DNA of 64,000 bases from Mesobacillus campisalis. Its GTDB lineage: Bacteria; Bacillota; Bacilli; Bacillales; Cytobacillaceae. Positions 53,235 through 62,392 of this stretch are shown here, piece after piece. Each line of letters opens with the position of its first letter. Positions within the stretch are counted from its first letter, which is position 1. Location of the stretch: contig NZ_LAYY01000011.1 in assembly GCF_000986785.1 (NCBI RefSeq), positions 99,788-163,787 of the forward strand, in the 5' to 3' direction. The notes under the pieces were generated by a model, which saw only the letters and a program-made list of their open reading frames with translations, was not told the origin of the DNA and made no database searches. A program made the position numbers and the translations under genes.

Positions 53235-54716
53235 TTATTGATTCTCGGATAATTTCTTCTCTCCGAGCCAGTTAGCGAGGATTTTTGCATCTGTTTCAGA
53301 AACAAGGCCGCTTGGCATCATGCCTTTTCCGTTGGTAATGGCATCGAGAATTTCATCTTTGGACTTGAGTCCGCCAATTGTATTTAATGCAGGTCCGCTG
53401 CCCCCATCGAGATTTGTGCCATGGCAAGTGATGCAGCTTTCTTTATATATCTTCTCTCCGGCCTCTGCAATGGAATGGGTGCCATGTGAATGGACCTCTT
53501 CGCTTGTCAGTGCAACACCGCCTCCAAGGGCTGAATAAGAAATGAACTGAATTTCATGAGGGACTCCTTCTGCTGGGATTTCGGTAATTAGCTCCCCGTT
53601 TTCCGTATCCCACACTTGGACGCCGCTCACCACTTCACCGCCGAGCTGGTAGTTATAACGCTCGTCCATTCCGTGGTTCAATGTCCAAAGTTCCCTTCCG
53701 TCGGGTGAGATGCCGGTATGGGCTGGGATGGTAGTGCCAGTTGAGTTCCAGATTATTTCATGGGTAGCAGCATCTACCTTGAAAATCTGGTTTTTGCCTG
53801 TGGTCAAATACCCGTATTTTCCATCAGGACTGAATGAAATATGGGTCGGTCCTTCCTCGAATTGGATTTTGTCCTTGATTTCCAGTGTCTTTGCATCAAT
53901 AATCACTACGCTTTTTACGTCGCCCCGTACTGCAGTCCAAACTTCTTTCCCGTCCGGTGTGAGGTTAACGCCGTGAAGGCTCGCTCCTACAGGTATATCC
54001 TTCACTACTTCGTTTTTTTGCCAGTCAATGACTGTGACCTTGTCTTCCTGGTCCACACTGACAAAAAGGTAAGGGGAATCGATCGCTTTGCCATCCCAAT
54101 ACATGGAAGGTGAAATATAATCAGTTCCTTTTCCTGTCGGAAGGTCCTTGATTTTCTTCCTCGCCTTGACGTCAATGACGGAAACCGAATCACCATATTG
54201 GTTGGCCACATACAAATACTTGTCATCAGGAGACAAAGCGGAGTGGTGTCCGCCCTTTCCGGCTGGGACTCTCCAAAGCTCTTTGAATGTTGCCGGGTCA
54301 TAGGCTATTACATACGATGGCTCGTCATAGCTAAGCCAATTTACAGTGAACATAAGCTTGAAATCTTTCGTAAAGGTGATAGCATGGGTATCATGCAGGT
54401 TAGGATATCTTTGTTCGGTGCGTTCCAGTTTCGGACCTCCTGCATCGATGGTGGTGACAAGTTTGTGGTATTTGGCGTCAATGACCCACAGTTTATTGCT
54501 GCCGCCACCGCCGACAAAAGCAATGCTTTCACTGCCAAGCTTTCCGCCAGCCAGTCTGGCTTCAAAATCCCCGGCGGCCTGCACATTCTTTGTTTCAGCA
54601 GAAACATCTTTTACTGGATCTTTTGCCTGTTCTGCTTGCGAGCAGCCGCTGATAAACAGGAATGAGGCAGCTGCGAGGGGCACTCCCCACGATAGAAGCT
54701 TTGTTTTCATTGTCAT
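53235..54716 (-). CDS. Beta-propeller lipoprotein with C-terminal cytochrome c domain
   Basis: 493 residues. Lipoprotein signal peptide (lipobox FISGC at about residue 25), then a YVTN/cytochrome-d1-like propeller with repeated SPDDKYLYVANQ / SPDGKYGYLTTG blades, and a C-terminal class I cytochrome c with C428-I-T-C-H432 and a Met in GMMPSG. The overall layout recalls NirF/NirN d1-type proteins, yet no nir genes are near. Anchored outside the membrane; electron transfer role inferred. Start at 54716 has AAGGAGAG. Its cytochrome domain is intact, unlike the broken gene at 62029. Confidence 0.85.
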   Translation of the reverse strand: MTMKTKLLSWGVPLAAASFLFISGCSQAEQAKDPVKDVSAETKNVQAAGDFEARLAGGKLGSESIAFVGGGGSNKLWVIDAKYHKLVTTIDAGGPKLERTEQRYPNLHDTHAITFTKDFKLMFTVNWLSYDEPSYVIAYDPATFKELWRVPAGKGGHHSALSPDDKYLYVANQYGDSVSVIDVKARKKIKDLPTGKGTDYISPSMYWDGKAIDSPYLFVSVDQEDKVTVIDWQKNEVVKDIPVGASLHGVNLTPDGKEVWTAVRGDVKSVVIIDAKTLEIKDKIQFEEGPTHISFSPDGKYGYLTTGKNQIFKVDAATHEIIWNSTGTTIPAHTGISPDGRELWTLNHGMDERYNYQLGGEVVSGVQVWDTENGELITEIPAEGVPHEIQFISYSALGGGVALTSEEVHSHGTHSIAEAGEKIYKESCITCHGTNLDGGSGPALNTIGGLKSKDEILDAITNGKGMMPSGLVSETDAKILANWLGEKKLSENQ

Positions 54717-54860
54717 GGTTACTCTCCTTCTATATTTTGATATTGTTAAGAATGAAGGGAAATTGTGCAGAGAATATCGAGAAAGGTTTACCAAATCTTG
54801 AACATGCAGGAATTGCTCATTTCTGTGGCAAATCGGTGAAGAACAACAATGGAGGTTGAG

Positions 54861-55424
54861 ATGGAATTCGTTCTTGAAATACTGCCAAATAATAGATTGC
54901 TGGCTGTTTTGTTCAGCTTGTTTCTCAACGTGCTTATTTCAATCGCAGGTTTCGTGCCAAGCGCTTTTCTGACAGCAGCCAACATCCTCTTTTTTGGTTT
55001 TAAAATCGGATTGATTGTCTCAATCGCAGGGGAAGCAATAGGAGCAATTATCGGCTTTTATCTTTATCGAAGAGGCATTGAAGCGATGAAAGGCAAGTAT
55101 GGGAATAAAGGGAATAACCAGTTATTGGAGAAGCTGAAGGAAACAAGCGGCATGGAGGCCGTCTACCTTGTTTTTATCATGAGGATATTTCCTTTTGTCC
55201 CGTCAGGGCTGGTAACCCTGGCAGCCTCGATGAGCAGAATGAGCCTGGTACATTTCGCTTTTGCGAGCACATTTGGAAAAATTCCTGCGTTAGCTATAGA
55301 GGCGTACTCTGTTCATGCAGTGATTAACCTGGAAGCAAGATTTCAACTAGCTGCTGCGGTTATTGGATTGGGTTTGGCAGGTATTTATATGATATGGAAA
55401 AAGCGAAAAAGGCTGGATCAATGA
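54861..55424 (+). CDS. VTT-domain (TVP38/TMEM64, DedA-like) membrane protein
   Basis: 187 residues, about five membrane segments, with the VTT core: SAFLTAANILFFGFKIGL, GEAIGAIIGFYLYRRG and the signature MRIFPFVPSGLVTLAASMS. Members act as scramblases or in lipid/undecaprenyl phosphate translocation; the role here is not known. GGAGGTTG supports the ATG at 54861. Divergent from the cytochrome lipoprotein gene. Confidence 0.82.
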   Translation: MEFVLEILPNNRLLAVLFSLFLNVLISIAGFVPSAFLTAANILFFGFKIGLIVSIAGEAIGAIIGFYLYRRGIEAMKGKYGNKGNNQLLEKLKETSGMEAVYLVFIMRIFPFVPSGLVTLAASMSRMSLVHFAFASTFGKIPALAIEAYSVHAVINLEARFQLAAAVIGLGLAGIYMIWKKRKRLDQ

Positions 55425-55450
55425 CTCTGCTTTGACCAGCCTTTTTCGCT
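55400..55450 (+). terminator. Rho-independent terminator
   Basis: AAAAAGGCTGG/CCAGCCTTTTT with inner TCAA/TTGA pairing; ends the VTT gene. Confidence 0.85.
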
Positions 55451-55500
55451 TGCTTACATTATTTGTGAACAATTAATGACAACAATTCGAAATGATTTAC

Positions 55501-55520
55501 ATACTATAGAGGGGTATGGT
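55501..55520. promoter_or_regulatory. Candidate CsoR operator before csoR
   Basis: ATACTATAGAGGGGTATGGT: ATAC..GGGGTAT pattern similar to Bacillus CsoR operators (TACCC/GGGTA palindrome) placed near the presumed -10 of csoR. Confidence 0.55.
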
Positions 55521-55546
55521 AATATTAATTTCAAGGAGTTGGTGTA

Positions 55547-55894
55547 ATGGAAAAAATTCATCAAATGGCTGATGTGCCTCTATGTGAAAATGACTGTCAT
55601 ACAGATGGCGCTGACCGCAAGAGCCATCATTCGGATAAGTTGAAAAGCAATATGATCACCAGGCTTAACCGGATTGAAGGTCAAATTAGAGGAATAAAGG
55701 GTATGATTGAAAAGGATACTTACTGTGATGATGTCATTACACAAATTTCTGCGACTCAGGCAGCCCTGAACAGTGTTGCCAAGATTCTTCTTGAAGGACA
55801 TATGAAGAGCTGTGTGGTCGAGAGAATCCAGGAAGGTGACCACGAAGTTGTAGATGAACTGCTTGTCACCATCCAAAAATTAATGAAAAAGTAA
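55547..55894 (+). CDS. csoR: Copper-sensing repressor CsoR
   Basis: 115 residues. Four-helix DUF156 fold with the Cu(I) ligand set C60 (TYCDDV), H85 and C89 (EGHMKSC), and the DNA-contact helix RLNRIEGQIRGI. Cu(I) binding releases it from the operators, derepressing copZ and copA. An N-terminal Cys/His-rich extension (CENDCHTDG) of about 30 residues precedes the core. AAGGAGTT ribosome binding site. First gene of csoR-copZ-copA. Confidence 0.95.
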   Translation: MEKIHQMADVPLCENDCHTDGADRKSHHSDKLKSNMITRLNRIEGQIRGIKGMIEKDTYCDDVITQISATQAALNSVAKILLEGHMKSCVVERIQEGDHEVVDELLVTIQKLMKK

Positions 55895-55924
55895 AAAAGG
55901 AATTTTTTGAGAGGAGCTGTTATA

Positions 55925-56131
55925 GTGGAAAAGGTAACTTTAAATGTAGCTGGAATGTCATGCGGACATTGCGTGAAGGCTGTTGAAGGCAGTGTGGGAG
56001 AACTTGAGGGAGTTAACTCTGTTAAAGTAAACCTGGAGGCAGGAACAGTAGATGTGGAGTATAACAACCAAGCTGTCACACTGGATAAAATCAAGGAAAC
56101 AATTGATGATCAAGGCTATGATGTAGCTTAA
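55925..56131 (+). CDS. copZ: Copper chaperone CopZ
   Basis: 68-residue HMA domain with the metal motif GMSCGHC and the typical length. Carries Cu(I) in the cytoplasm to CopA and CsoR. Starts with GTG 7-8 bases after AGAGGAG, 30 bp after csoR. A terminator-like hairpin follows, so copA may have separate or partial expression. Confidence 0.95.
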   Translation: MEKVTLNVAGMSCGHCVKAVEGSVGELEGVNSVKVNLEAGTVDVEYNNQAVTLDKIKETIDDQGYDVA

Positions 56132-56142
56132 CAAAACCAAAG

Positions 56143-56172
56143 ACGTGCTAACCATTTAGCACGTTCCTTTTT
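56143..56172 (+). terminator. Terminator-like hairpin between copZ and copA
   Basis: ACGTGCTAA/TTAGCACGT perfect 9-bp stem, 4-base loop, TTCCTTTTT. Confidence 0.75.
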
Positions 56173-56181
56173 CAATAAAAT

Positions 56182-56199
56182 ATACCCTATACAGGTATG
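56182..56199. promoter_or_regulatory. Candidate CsoR operator before copA
   Basis: ATACCCTATACAGGTATG, inverted ATACC/GGTAT pair, only 13 bases before the copA start codon and after the copZ terminator. Confidence 0.6.
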
Positions 56200-56211
56200 G
56201 GGAGTGAGAAG

Positions 56212-58632
56212 ATGAGTCAGCAAGAAAAAGAAGCGACATTGCAAATTTCGGGAATGACTTGCGCAGCTTGTGCCGTGAGGATCGAAAAAGGACTTAAAAA
56301 AGTAGAAGGGGTGCAGGAAGCAACTGTCAACCTGGCTCTTGAGCGTTCATCCATCAAGTATGACCCGGCTGTTACCAATCCTGCCGCCCTGGAGAAAAAA
56401 GTCAAAGATCTCGGGTATGATGTCGTAATGGAGAAAGCGGAGTTTGATATTAGAGGAATGACATGTGCTGCATGCTCGGCAAGAATAGAAAAAGGACTGA
56501 ATAAACTTGAAGGAGTTTCAAATGCCAGCGTGAATTTGGCGCTGGAAAAAGCAGCAGTAGAGTTCAACCCAACTGTCCTTAGCAAACAAGACATAATAAA
56601 AAAAGTCGAGAAACTCGGATATGGGGCGATGGTCAAAGAAGAGGAAAACCAGCAGGAAGCCGCAGACCACCGCCAGCTGGAAATTGAAAAGCAAACAGGA
56701 AAGTTTATCTTTTCAGCGATCCTATCGCTGCCATTGTTGTGGGCGATGGTCGGGCATTTCTCTTTCACCCGGTTCATATTTGTGCCCGACATGTTTATGA
56801 ACCCGTGGGTACAGCTTGCACTGGCCACACCGGTTCAATTTATCATCGGGAAGCAATTTTATGTAGGGGCCTATAAAGCCCTGAAAAATGAAAGTGCCAA
56901 TATGGATGTTCTGGTCGCACTTGGCACATCCGCTGCCTATTTTTACAGTCTCTATCTGTCTTTCGCCTCCATTGGGTCAAATGCCCATATGGTCGAGCTA
57001 TACTATGAAACGAGTGCGATCCTGATCACCTTGATCATTCTGGGAAAACTGTTTGAAGCGAAAGCAAAAGGACGGTCTTCCGAAGCGATCAAGAAACTCA
57101 TGGGTTTGCAGGCTAAAACGGCGATTATTGAAAGGAACGGCATCGAGCAGGAAGTTTCCTTGGAAGAAGTCGCGGTTGGGGACATTATCCATGTGAAGCC
57201 TGGTGAAAAAATCCCGGTTGATGGATTGATTGTGGAAGGCCAATCGGCGATTGATGAATCGATGCTGACAGGTGAGAGTGTCCCTGTCGACAAGAAATCC
57301 GGAGATGAAGTGATTGGATCCACCATCAATAAAAATGGCTTTCTAAAGATTGAAGCGACGAAGGTAGGCAGAGATACCGCTCTTGCCCAAATCATCAAGG
57401 TGGTTGAGGAAGCACAAGGATCGAAAGCTCCCATCCAGCGTCTTGCTGACCAAATTTCAGGGGTTTTTGTTCCGATTGTGGTCGGAATCGCCATTATTAC
57501 CTTCCTGGTCTGGTACTTGATGGTGGTGCCGGGAGATTTCGCCGAAGCGCTGGAAAAAATGATTGCCGTACTGGTCATCGCTTGTCCTTGTGCACTCGGG
57601 CTGGCTACCCCCACCTCGATTATGGCAGGTTCCGGGCGATCAGCAGAATACGGAATCCTCTTTAAGGGCGGAGAACATCTGGAAATGACTCACCGTATCC
57701 AGGCGGTTATTCTGGATAAAACAGGTACCGTTACAAACGGAAAACCTGTTTTGACAGATGTTGATGTTAATGATCCCTATAAGGAGGAAGAGTTCCTGGC
57801 TCTTGTTGGCTCCGCCGAGAAACAATCGGAGCATCCGCTCGCAGAAGCCATTGTTTCCGGCATCAGGGAAAAGGGAATTCTGCTCCAGGAGGCAAACTCT
57901 TTTGAAGCCATTCCTGGATTCGGGATTAAAGCAATTGTGAATGATAAGGAAATGCTAGTTGGAACGAGAAAGCTGATGAAAAAGCATCAAATTGAAGTTT
58001 CGGATGCATTGGATAAAATGGATGCCCTTGAACGCGAGGGAAAAACCGCAATGCTTGTCGCCATCGAAGGGCAATACGCCGGAATGGTGGCTGTTGCCGA
58101 CACCATAAAGGAAACATCCAAGGCTGCAGTCAAGCGGCTCAAAAGTATGGGGCTGGATGTCATCATGATCACTGGTGATAATCAGCAGACAGCCAACGCC
58201 ATTGCGGCGGAGGTTGGCATTGACCACGTGATTGCGGAGGTCCTTCCTGAAGGAAAAGCGGATGAAGTGAAAAAACTTCAGGCTGAAGGCAAAAAGGTCG
58301 CCATGGTTGGAGATGGCATCAATGATGCGCCCGCTTTGGCCGTGGCCGATATTGGAATGGCGATTGGAACAGGAACAGATGTTGCAATGGAAGCAGCGGA
58401 CATCACCCTGATTCGCGGCGACCTGAACAGCATTGCCGACGCCATTTTCATGAGCAAACTGACAATCAGGAATATCAGGCAGAATCTGTTCTGGGCATTT
58501 GCTTACAACAGCCTGGGAATTCCTGTCGCGGCGCTTGGGTTCCTTGCGCCATGGCTTGCTGGTGCTGCCATGGCCTTCAGCTCGGTTTCCGTGGTTCTGA
58601 ACGCTCTTCGGCTTCAAAAGGTTAAACTGTAG
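56212..58632 (+). CDS. copA: Copper-exporting P1B-type ATPase
   Basis: 806 residues. Two N-terminal HMA domains with CxxC at C17/C20 and C85/C88, then eight membrane helices with the transport motif C458-P-C460, the TGE loop in MLTGESVPV, phosphorylation site D502-K-T-G-T, and the hinge [10 protein letters not shown]. Exports Cu(I) from the cytoplasm using ATP. GGGGAGTG ribosome binding site. CsoR-type operator just upstream. Confidence 0.97.
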   Translation: MSQQEKEATLQISGMTCAACAVRIEKGLKKVEGVQEATVNLALERSSIKYDPAVTNPAALEKKVKDLGYDVVMEKAEFDIRGMTCAACSARIEKGLNKLEGVSNASVNLALEKAAVEFNPTVLSKQDIIKKVEKLGYGAMVKEEENQQEAADHRQLEIEKQTGKFIFSAILSLPLLWAMVGHFSFTRFIFVPDMFMNPWVQLALATPVQFIIGKQFYVGAYKALKNESANMDVLVALGTSAAYFYSLYLSFASIGSNAHMVELYYETSAILITLIILGKLFEAKAKGRSSEAIKKLMGLQAKTAIIERNGIEQEVSLEEVAVGDIIHVKPGEKIPVDGLIVEGQSAIDESMLTGESVPVDKKSGDEVIGSTINKNGFLKIEATKVGRDTALAQIIKVVEEAQGSKAPIQRLADQISGVFVPIVVGIAIITFLVWYLMVVPGDFAEALEKMIAVLVIACPCALGLATPTSIMAGSGRSAEYGILFKGGEHLEMTHRIQAVILDKTGTVTNGKPVLTDVDVNDPYKEEEFLALVGSAEKQSEHPLAEAIVSGIREKGILLQEANSFEAIPGFGIKAIVNDKEMLVGTRKLMKKHQIEVSDALDKMDALEREGKTAMLVAIEGQYAGMVAVADTIKETSKAAVKRLKSMGLDVIMITGDNQQTANAIAAEVGIDHVIAEVLPEGKADEVKKLQAEGKKVAMVGDGINDAPALAVADIGMAIGTGTDVAMEAADITLIRGDLNSIADAIFMSKLTIRNIRQNLFWAFAYNSLGIPVAALGFLAPWLAGAAMAFSSVSVVLNALRLQKVKL

Positions 58633-58645
58633 AGGAGATGGAAGA

Positions 58646-58771
58646 ATGATAAAAAAATGGACGCTTGCAGCCATTGCCTATTTGCTCCTTGTAATGGGCG
58701 GTTATGGAATTTATGCCTCAGCAGTAAACCCTGAGGAGACCCCGAGCCATACAGAGGAGAGGAACCATTAA
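58646..58771 (+). CDS. Small membrane peptide downstream of copA, 41 aa
   Basis: ATG at 58646, 13 bases after copA, with GAGGAGATGG upstream. MIKKWTLAAIAYLLLVMGGY then GIYASAV and an acidic, His-ending tail (ERNH); one membrane helix or signal peptide. It precedes the operon terminator, so it is co-transcribed with copA. Function unknown; a CopA regulator or stabiliser is possible. Confidence 0.65.
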   Translation: MIKKWTLAAIAYLLLVMGGYGIYASAVNPEETPSHTEERNH

Positions 58772-58777
58772 ATGCAG

Positions 58778-58802
58778 GACCCGATTATTTCGGGTCTTTT
58801 TT
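58778..58802 (+). terminator. Rho-independent terminator of the cop operon
   Basis: GACCCGA/TCGGGTC, short loop, TTTTTT. Confidence 0.88.
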
Positions 58803-58931
58803 CAGTGGATATGTACATATAGTGTTCAAAAAATCTATAAATTTCTCCATCCTCTCTCTTTAGTTATGCATTATGATGAAGATAAACCATATTAGTATAG
58901 TGGTTTCATGATTATACTCAGGAGAAAAAAC

Positions 58932-60305
58932 ATGAAGAGCAAATTGAAAATCAACAGCATCTCGATTAAGCTTGCCCTGCTCTTTAGCGGGCTCTTTATC
59001 GCCTTATTGTTCATATTGGGTTTCATTTTATACGGGGCATTTACTAATTTATTCATTGATTATGTGAAGCATGACCTGCTCATCAGAGGGAAAAATCATG
59101 CCAATGTCTTGGCCAGGCAATTTAACCAGGGAACGATTGAACATGTGGTCAAAATGGAATCTGACGTAACCACTCATGTCCTGATTACAGATATCGACCA
59201 AAACATTCTTGCTTCATCCGTTCCTCCCAGCCAGGACATGAAAGAGGCGCTGATTCCTGCCGGCAATAAGCTGTTTAACGGTTTTATCGAGGTGGATTGG
59301 GAAAAGAGCGATTATATCATCTCTGTATCTGCCATAGGAAAGAACGAGGGCTTTGTTTACATGTTTTACCCTTCCAAGATATTAAGGGACATCGTCCAAG
59401 TTGTTGATACGATCATGCTGGTTTCAGGAATTGGCATTGTCCTCATCGCTTTTGGGTTGATTGGAGTTTTGTCCAGGACGCTTACCAGGCCCTTAATTAC
59501 TATGAAGGAAGCAACCAATAAAATGGCACTTGGAAAATACAAGCAGAAAATCCCGATTTCCGGTGACGATGAAGTTGCCCAGCTTGGGCACTCCATCCAG
59601 CTGCTCGGCGAACAGCTGCAAGAGTTCGAAGACAGCCGGAATGACTTTCTTGCCTCTGTTTCCCATGAATTGCGGACGCCCCTGACCTACATTAAAGGCT
59701 ACAGTGATATTTTGAACAAAGACATTGTGAAAACCAGGGAAGAACAGCAGGAATACCTTCAGATTATTAATAAAGAGGCTAGCAGGATTTCGCTTCTAGT
59801 CAACGATTTGCTTGATATGAGCAAGCTTCAGGCAGGCCAATTTGTACTGAATAAACAACAGGCCAATGTCAATTTGATAATCAAGAAGGTGTTTACGACT
59901 TTAAAGCCTGCTGCGGCTGAAAAAGGAATTATCCTGTCTTTGGACCTTGCAGAAGATTCACCTGAAATAGAGATTGATGTACTCCGAATGGAACAGGCTA
60001 TTTTCAATCTGGTAGAAAACTCCATTAAATACACAAACGAAGGGCACATTACATTGAGATCCCATGTGAACAATGAATTCCTGATCATTGAAGTGCAGGA
60101 TACCGGGATTGGAATCTCACCCGAAGATCTGCCGAAAATCTGGAGCCGCTTTTATCGGGTTGACAAGTCCCGGACCAGAAGTACAGGGGGAAGCGGTCTA
60201 GGCTTGTACGTTGTAAAGCTAATCGTTGAGGCGCATAACGGGGTTGTAAGAGCAAATAGTACAGAAAATTCAGGTTCCGAATTCACCATATATTTAAAAA
60301 TATAA
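58932..60305 (+). CDS. Sensor histidine kinase
   Basis: 457 residues: TM helix 1 (about 15-38), extracytoplasmic sensor domain (about 40-155), TM helix 2 (about 160-180), HAMP, HisKA with the phospho-His in SVSHELRTPLTYIKGY, and HATPase with N-box LVENSIKYTN and G-boxes DTGIGIS, GGSGLGLYV. The signal is unknown. AGGAGAAAA ribosome binding site. It is upstream of its response regulator, reversed from the usual order, next to the copper operon; a metal or envelope signal is a guess. Confidence 0.9.
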   Translation: MKSKLKINSISIKLALLFSGLFIALLFILGFILYGAFTNLFIDYVKHDLLIRGKNHANVLARQFNQGTIEHVVKMESDVTTHVLITDIDQNILASSVPPSQDMKEALIPAGNKLFNGFIEVDWEKSDYIISVSAIGKNEGFVYMFYPSKILRDIVQVVDTIMLVSGIGIVLIAFGLIGVLSRTLTRPLITMKEATNKMALGKYKQKIPISGDDEVAQLGHSIQLLGEQLQEFEDSRNDFLASVSHELRTPLTYIKGYSDILNKDIVKTREEQQEYLQIINKEASRISLLVNDLLDMSKLQAGQFVLNKQQANVNLIIKKVFTTLKPAAAEKGIILSLDLAEDSPEIEIDVLRMEQAIFNLVENSIKYTNEGHITLRSHVNNEFLIIEVQDTGIGISPEDLPKIWSRFYRVDKSRTRSTGGSGLGLYVVKLIVEAHNGVVRANSTENSGSEFTIYLKI

Positions 60306-60324
60306 ACAATTGGAGAGGGCAAAA

Positions 60325-61002
60325 TTGAATAAAGTATTAATAGTCGATGATGAATTTCAAATGAGAAAGCTGTTGAGGCTTTACTTAGGACAAGAAAATT
60401 ATCTTGTAGAAGAAGCGGAAAATGGAAAGGAAGCGATTCAAAAAATCGAAATAAATGATTATGACCTTATGATCCTTGATGTCATGATGCCTTTGGTGGA
60501 TGGATGGCAGACCCTGGAACAAGTACGCAAAATCTCCGATATTCCCGTCCTGATGCTGACGGCAAAGGCATCCGTGCAGGATAAAGTCAGCGGACTATCC
60601 CTTGGGGCAGATGACTATCTCGTAAAACCATTTGATGAAAGTGAACTGATGGCAAGGGTTCAGGCGCTGTTGCGCAGATCGAAGAAGACTGTCCCGGATA
60701 AGGAAATACTTAATTATAAAAACTTGCACATGAATCTTGCAGCCAGGGAAGTTTCTTTCAATGGAAATAAAATGAGTCTTACACAAACAGAATTTGACTT
60801 ATTGGAAGCTCTTTTGAGGCATAAAGGGAAGGTGCTTTCCCGGGAACAGCTTGTGGAGCTTGTCTGGGGAATGGAATTTCTAGGAGAAGACCGCACTGTC
60901 GACTCGCATATCCGCAATCTGCGGGATAAACTAAAACATGCGGGGGCGGATAAATCATTCGTTAAAACGGTGTGGGGCATTGGATATAAGATAGAGGCAT
61001 AA
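60325..61002 (+). CDS. OmpR/PhoB-family response regulator
   Basis: 225 residues: receiver domain with acidic pocket DDE, phospho-Asp in LMILDVMMP, and Lys in VKPFD; C-terminal winged-helix DNA-binding domain (about 130-225, ending KTVWGIGYKIE). Starts with TTG at 60325, 8 bases after GGAGAGGG; the longer frame begins in that site. Pairs with the upstream kinase (20-bp gap). Target genes not identifiable here. Confidence 0.92.
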   Translation: MNKVLIVDDEFQMRKLLRLYLGQENYLVEEAENGKEAIQKIEINDYDLMILDVMMPLVDGWQTLEQVRKISDIPVLMLTAKASVQDKVSGLSLGADDYLVKPFDESELMARVQALLRRSKKTVPDKEILNYKNLHMNLAAREVSFNGNKMSLTQTEFDLLEALLRHKGKVLSREQLVELVWGMEFLGEDRTVDSHIRNLRDKLKHAGADKSFVKTVWGIGYKIEA

Positions 61003-61091
61003 GCTTGCTGTCCGATGGGGCAGCAAGTTTATTTAGTTTATGAAAGGGAATGTATCAACTGAAAAAAACTATACGTGAGGAGTGCTCAATA

Positions 61092-61418
61092 ATGAATGTG
61101 ACTTATGAAGAATGCATACAAGCTTGTCTTGAATGTATGGAAGCATGCAATGTCTGTTATGATGCCTGCCTCAAGGAAGATGATTTGAAAATGATGGCAG
61201 ATTGTATTCGAATGGACCGGGAATGCGCCGATATATGTGCATTTGCTGTTAAATCCATGCAAAGTGGCAGCCCATTCGCAAAGCAAATATGCCAGCTCTG
61301 TGCTGAAATCTGTGAGGCCTGTGGAAACGAATGCAGCAAACATGATCATGAACATTGCCAGAAATGTGCAAAAGCTTGTGTCAGATGCGCGGAGGTTTGC
61401 CGTCAAATGGCGGCGTAA
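61092..61418 (+). CDS. Cysteine-rich four-helix copper-storage protein (Csp3-like, DUF326)
   Basis: 108 residues containing 19 cysteines in repeated C-x-x-C / C-x-x-x-C patterns along helices (EECIQACLECMEACNVCYDAC, CQLCAEICEACGNEC), plus HDHEHC. By the Csp family, Cu(I) ions line the inside of a four-helix bundle. No signal peptide, so a cytosolic Csp3-type store. AGGAGTG supports the ATG at 61092. It is in the copper region, after the two-component system, with its own terminator. Confidence 0.92.
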   Translation: MNVTYEECIQACLECMEACNVCYDACLKEDDLKMMADCIRMDRECADICAFAVKSMQSGSPFAKQICQLCAEICEACGNECSKHDHEHCQKCAKACVRCAEVCRQMAA

Positions 61419-61433
61419 TGTTTCAAAGAGTAG

Positions 61434-61464
61434 CCTGTACATATTCTTTATGTACAGGTTTTTT
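61434..61464 (+). terminator. Rho-independent terminator
   Basis: CCTGTACAT/ATGTACAGG perfect stem followed by TTTTTT. Confidence 0.9.
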
Positions 61465-61576
61465 GTGTGGATGGTAACCATTTCTTCACTGTTTCTGCCC
61501 AATTTCTGCAATCTTTTAACTTACATTATAGATGTAAACCTTAAGAAACAATCAACAGGAAAGGAAGGAGGACAAA

Positions 61577-62026
61577 ATGAAGCGTCTAATTCTCTTGTTC
61601 ATAATGGGAATTTTATCACTTGGACTTACCACTGGCTGCAGTTCTGGCGAGAAAGAAGAACTCGTGCTTGATGCCAAACACAGTGCGATGCCAGATTATG
61701 TGCTCAATTCATCTCCAATTGTGCAGGAAACATATGTCATGGCGGCTCAGCATCCAGAAGCATTGGCTGCAGTGCCCTGTTATTGCAATTGTTATGAATC
61801 AGCAGGACATACCAGTAACCTGAATTGTTTTATTAAACAAATGGGTCGGGATAATCAAGTGACAGAATGGGATCAGCATGGCATCGCTTGAGACATTTGT
61901 GTCAAAATCGCCCGGGAGGCGGTTGAACTGCAGAGTGATGGCAAGGATTTAAAAGAGATAAATCGATTGATTACCAAGAAATATGAAAGCTATGGTACTC
62001 CAACTCCAACTCCAATACCAGAGTAG
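61577..62026 (+). pseudogene. PCYCGC-type lipoprotein interrupted by an in-frame TGA
   Basis: A 149-codon gene with a lipoprotein signal (LGLTTGC) and the family motif VPCYCNCYESAGHTSNLNCF (usual PCYCGC). TGA at 61889-61891 (codon 105) falls where relatives, from memory, have the first Cys of a HG-x-x-C-x-x-C motif; the frame continues cleanly (DICVKIAREAVE) to PTPTPIPE and a TAG at 62026, the normal end. Either a nonsense mutation of a Cys codon or a selenocysteine codon: a 7-bp hairpin (61906-61924, loop 61913-61917) lies 21 nt after the TGA. AAGGAAGGAGG ribosome binding site. The stop product would be 104 residues. Confidence 0.75.
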
Positions 62027-62028
62027 GG

Positions 62029-62248
62029 ATGAACATGGAAAATTGGCTTATTGCTGTGGCAGGCGTATTAACTCTGGCTGTTTTGATAACTGTGAGACCA
62101 TCCCCGAGTTTCCAGGCACAAGAAGAACGAGTTTTGATAGCTAATGGAGAAGAGCTGTTTACAGAGCTGTGTGCGGGCTGCTGATGGTGAAAATGGGAAA
62201 GGCGAAGGAGCCCTAATTGGTACATCATTGAACAACAGTAAAAAAGGA
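62029..62248 (+). pseudogene. Truncated, frameshifted cytochrome c gene
   Basis: ATG at 62029 opens a protein with an N-terminal membrane anchor and a cytochrome c start ANGEELFTELCAGC; the frame meets TGA at 62182 exactly after the heme cysteine. One base later another frame continues GENGKGEGALIGTSLNN, the usual cytochrome c sequence after the CxxCH. The heme-ligand His codon is replaced by four bases (TGAT), a +1 shift. Beyond this the rest of the domain (Met ligand) is missing and a terminator follows. It is non-functional as a cytochrome. Confidence 0.8.
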
Positions 62249-62249
62249 G

Positions 62250-62280
62250 CACTCCTGTCTGACGAGAAGGAGTGTTTTTG
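62250..62280 (+). terminator. Rho-independent terminator
   Basis: CACTCCT/AGGAGTG stem with an 11-base loop then TTTTTG. Confidence 0.7.
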
Positions 62281-62392
62281 CGTTCAATAGAACAACGAAG
62301 TTTTGGCCAATATGTGAGCATTCTTGGAACTGCATCCTTTTTTGATAGTTATACAGTATAATAGCGGATATAACACGGTGGGGGTATCATGA

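Noticed and set aside
62182..62190. The TGA after CAGC in the cytochrome fragment as a second selenocysteine codon
   Set aside because: A second TGA follows two codons later and the homologous sequence resumes in another frame, so this is a frameshift.
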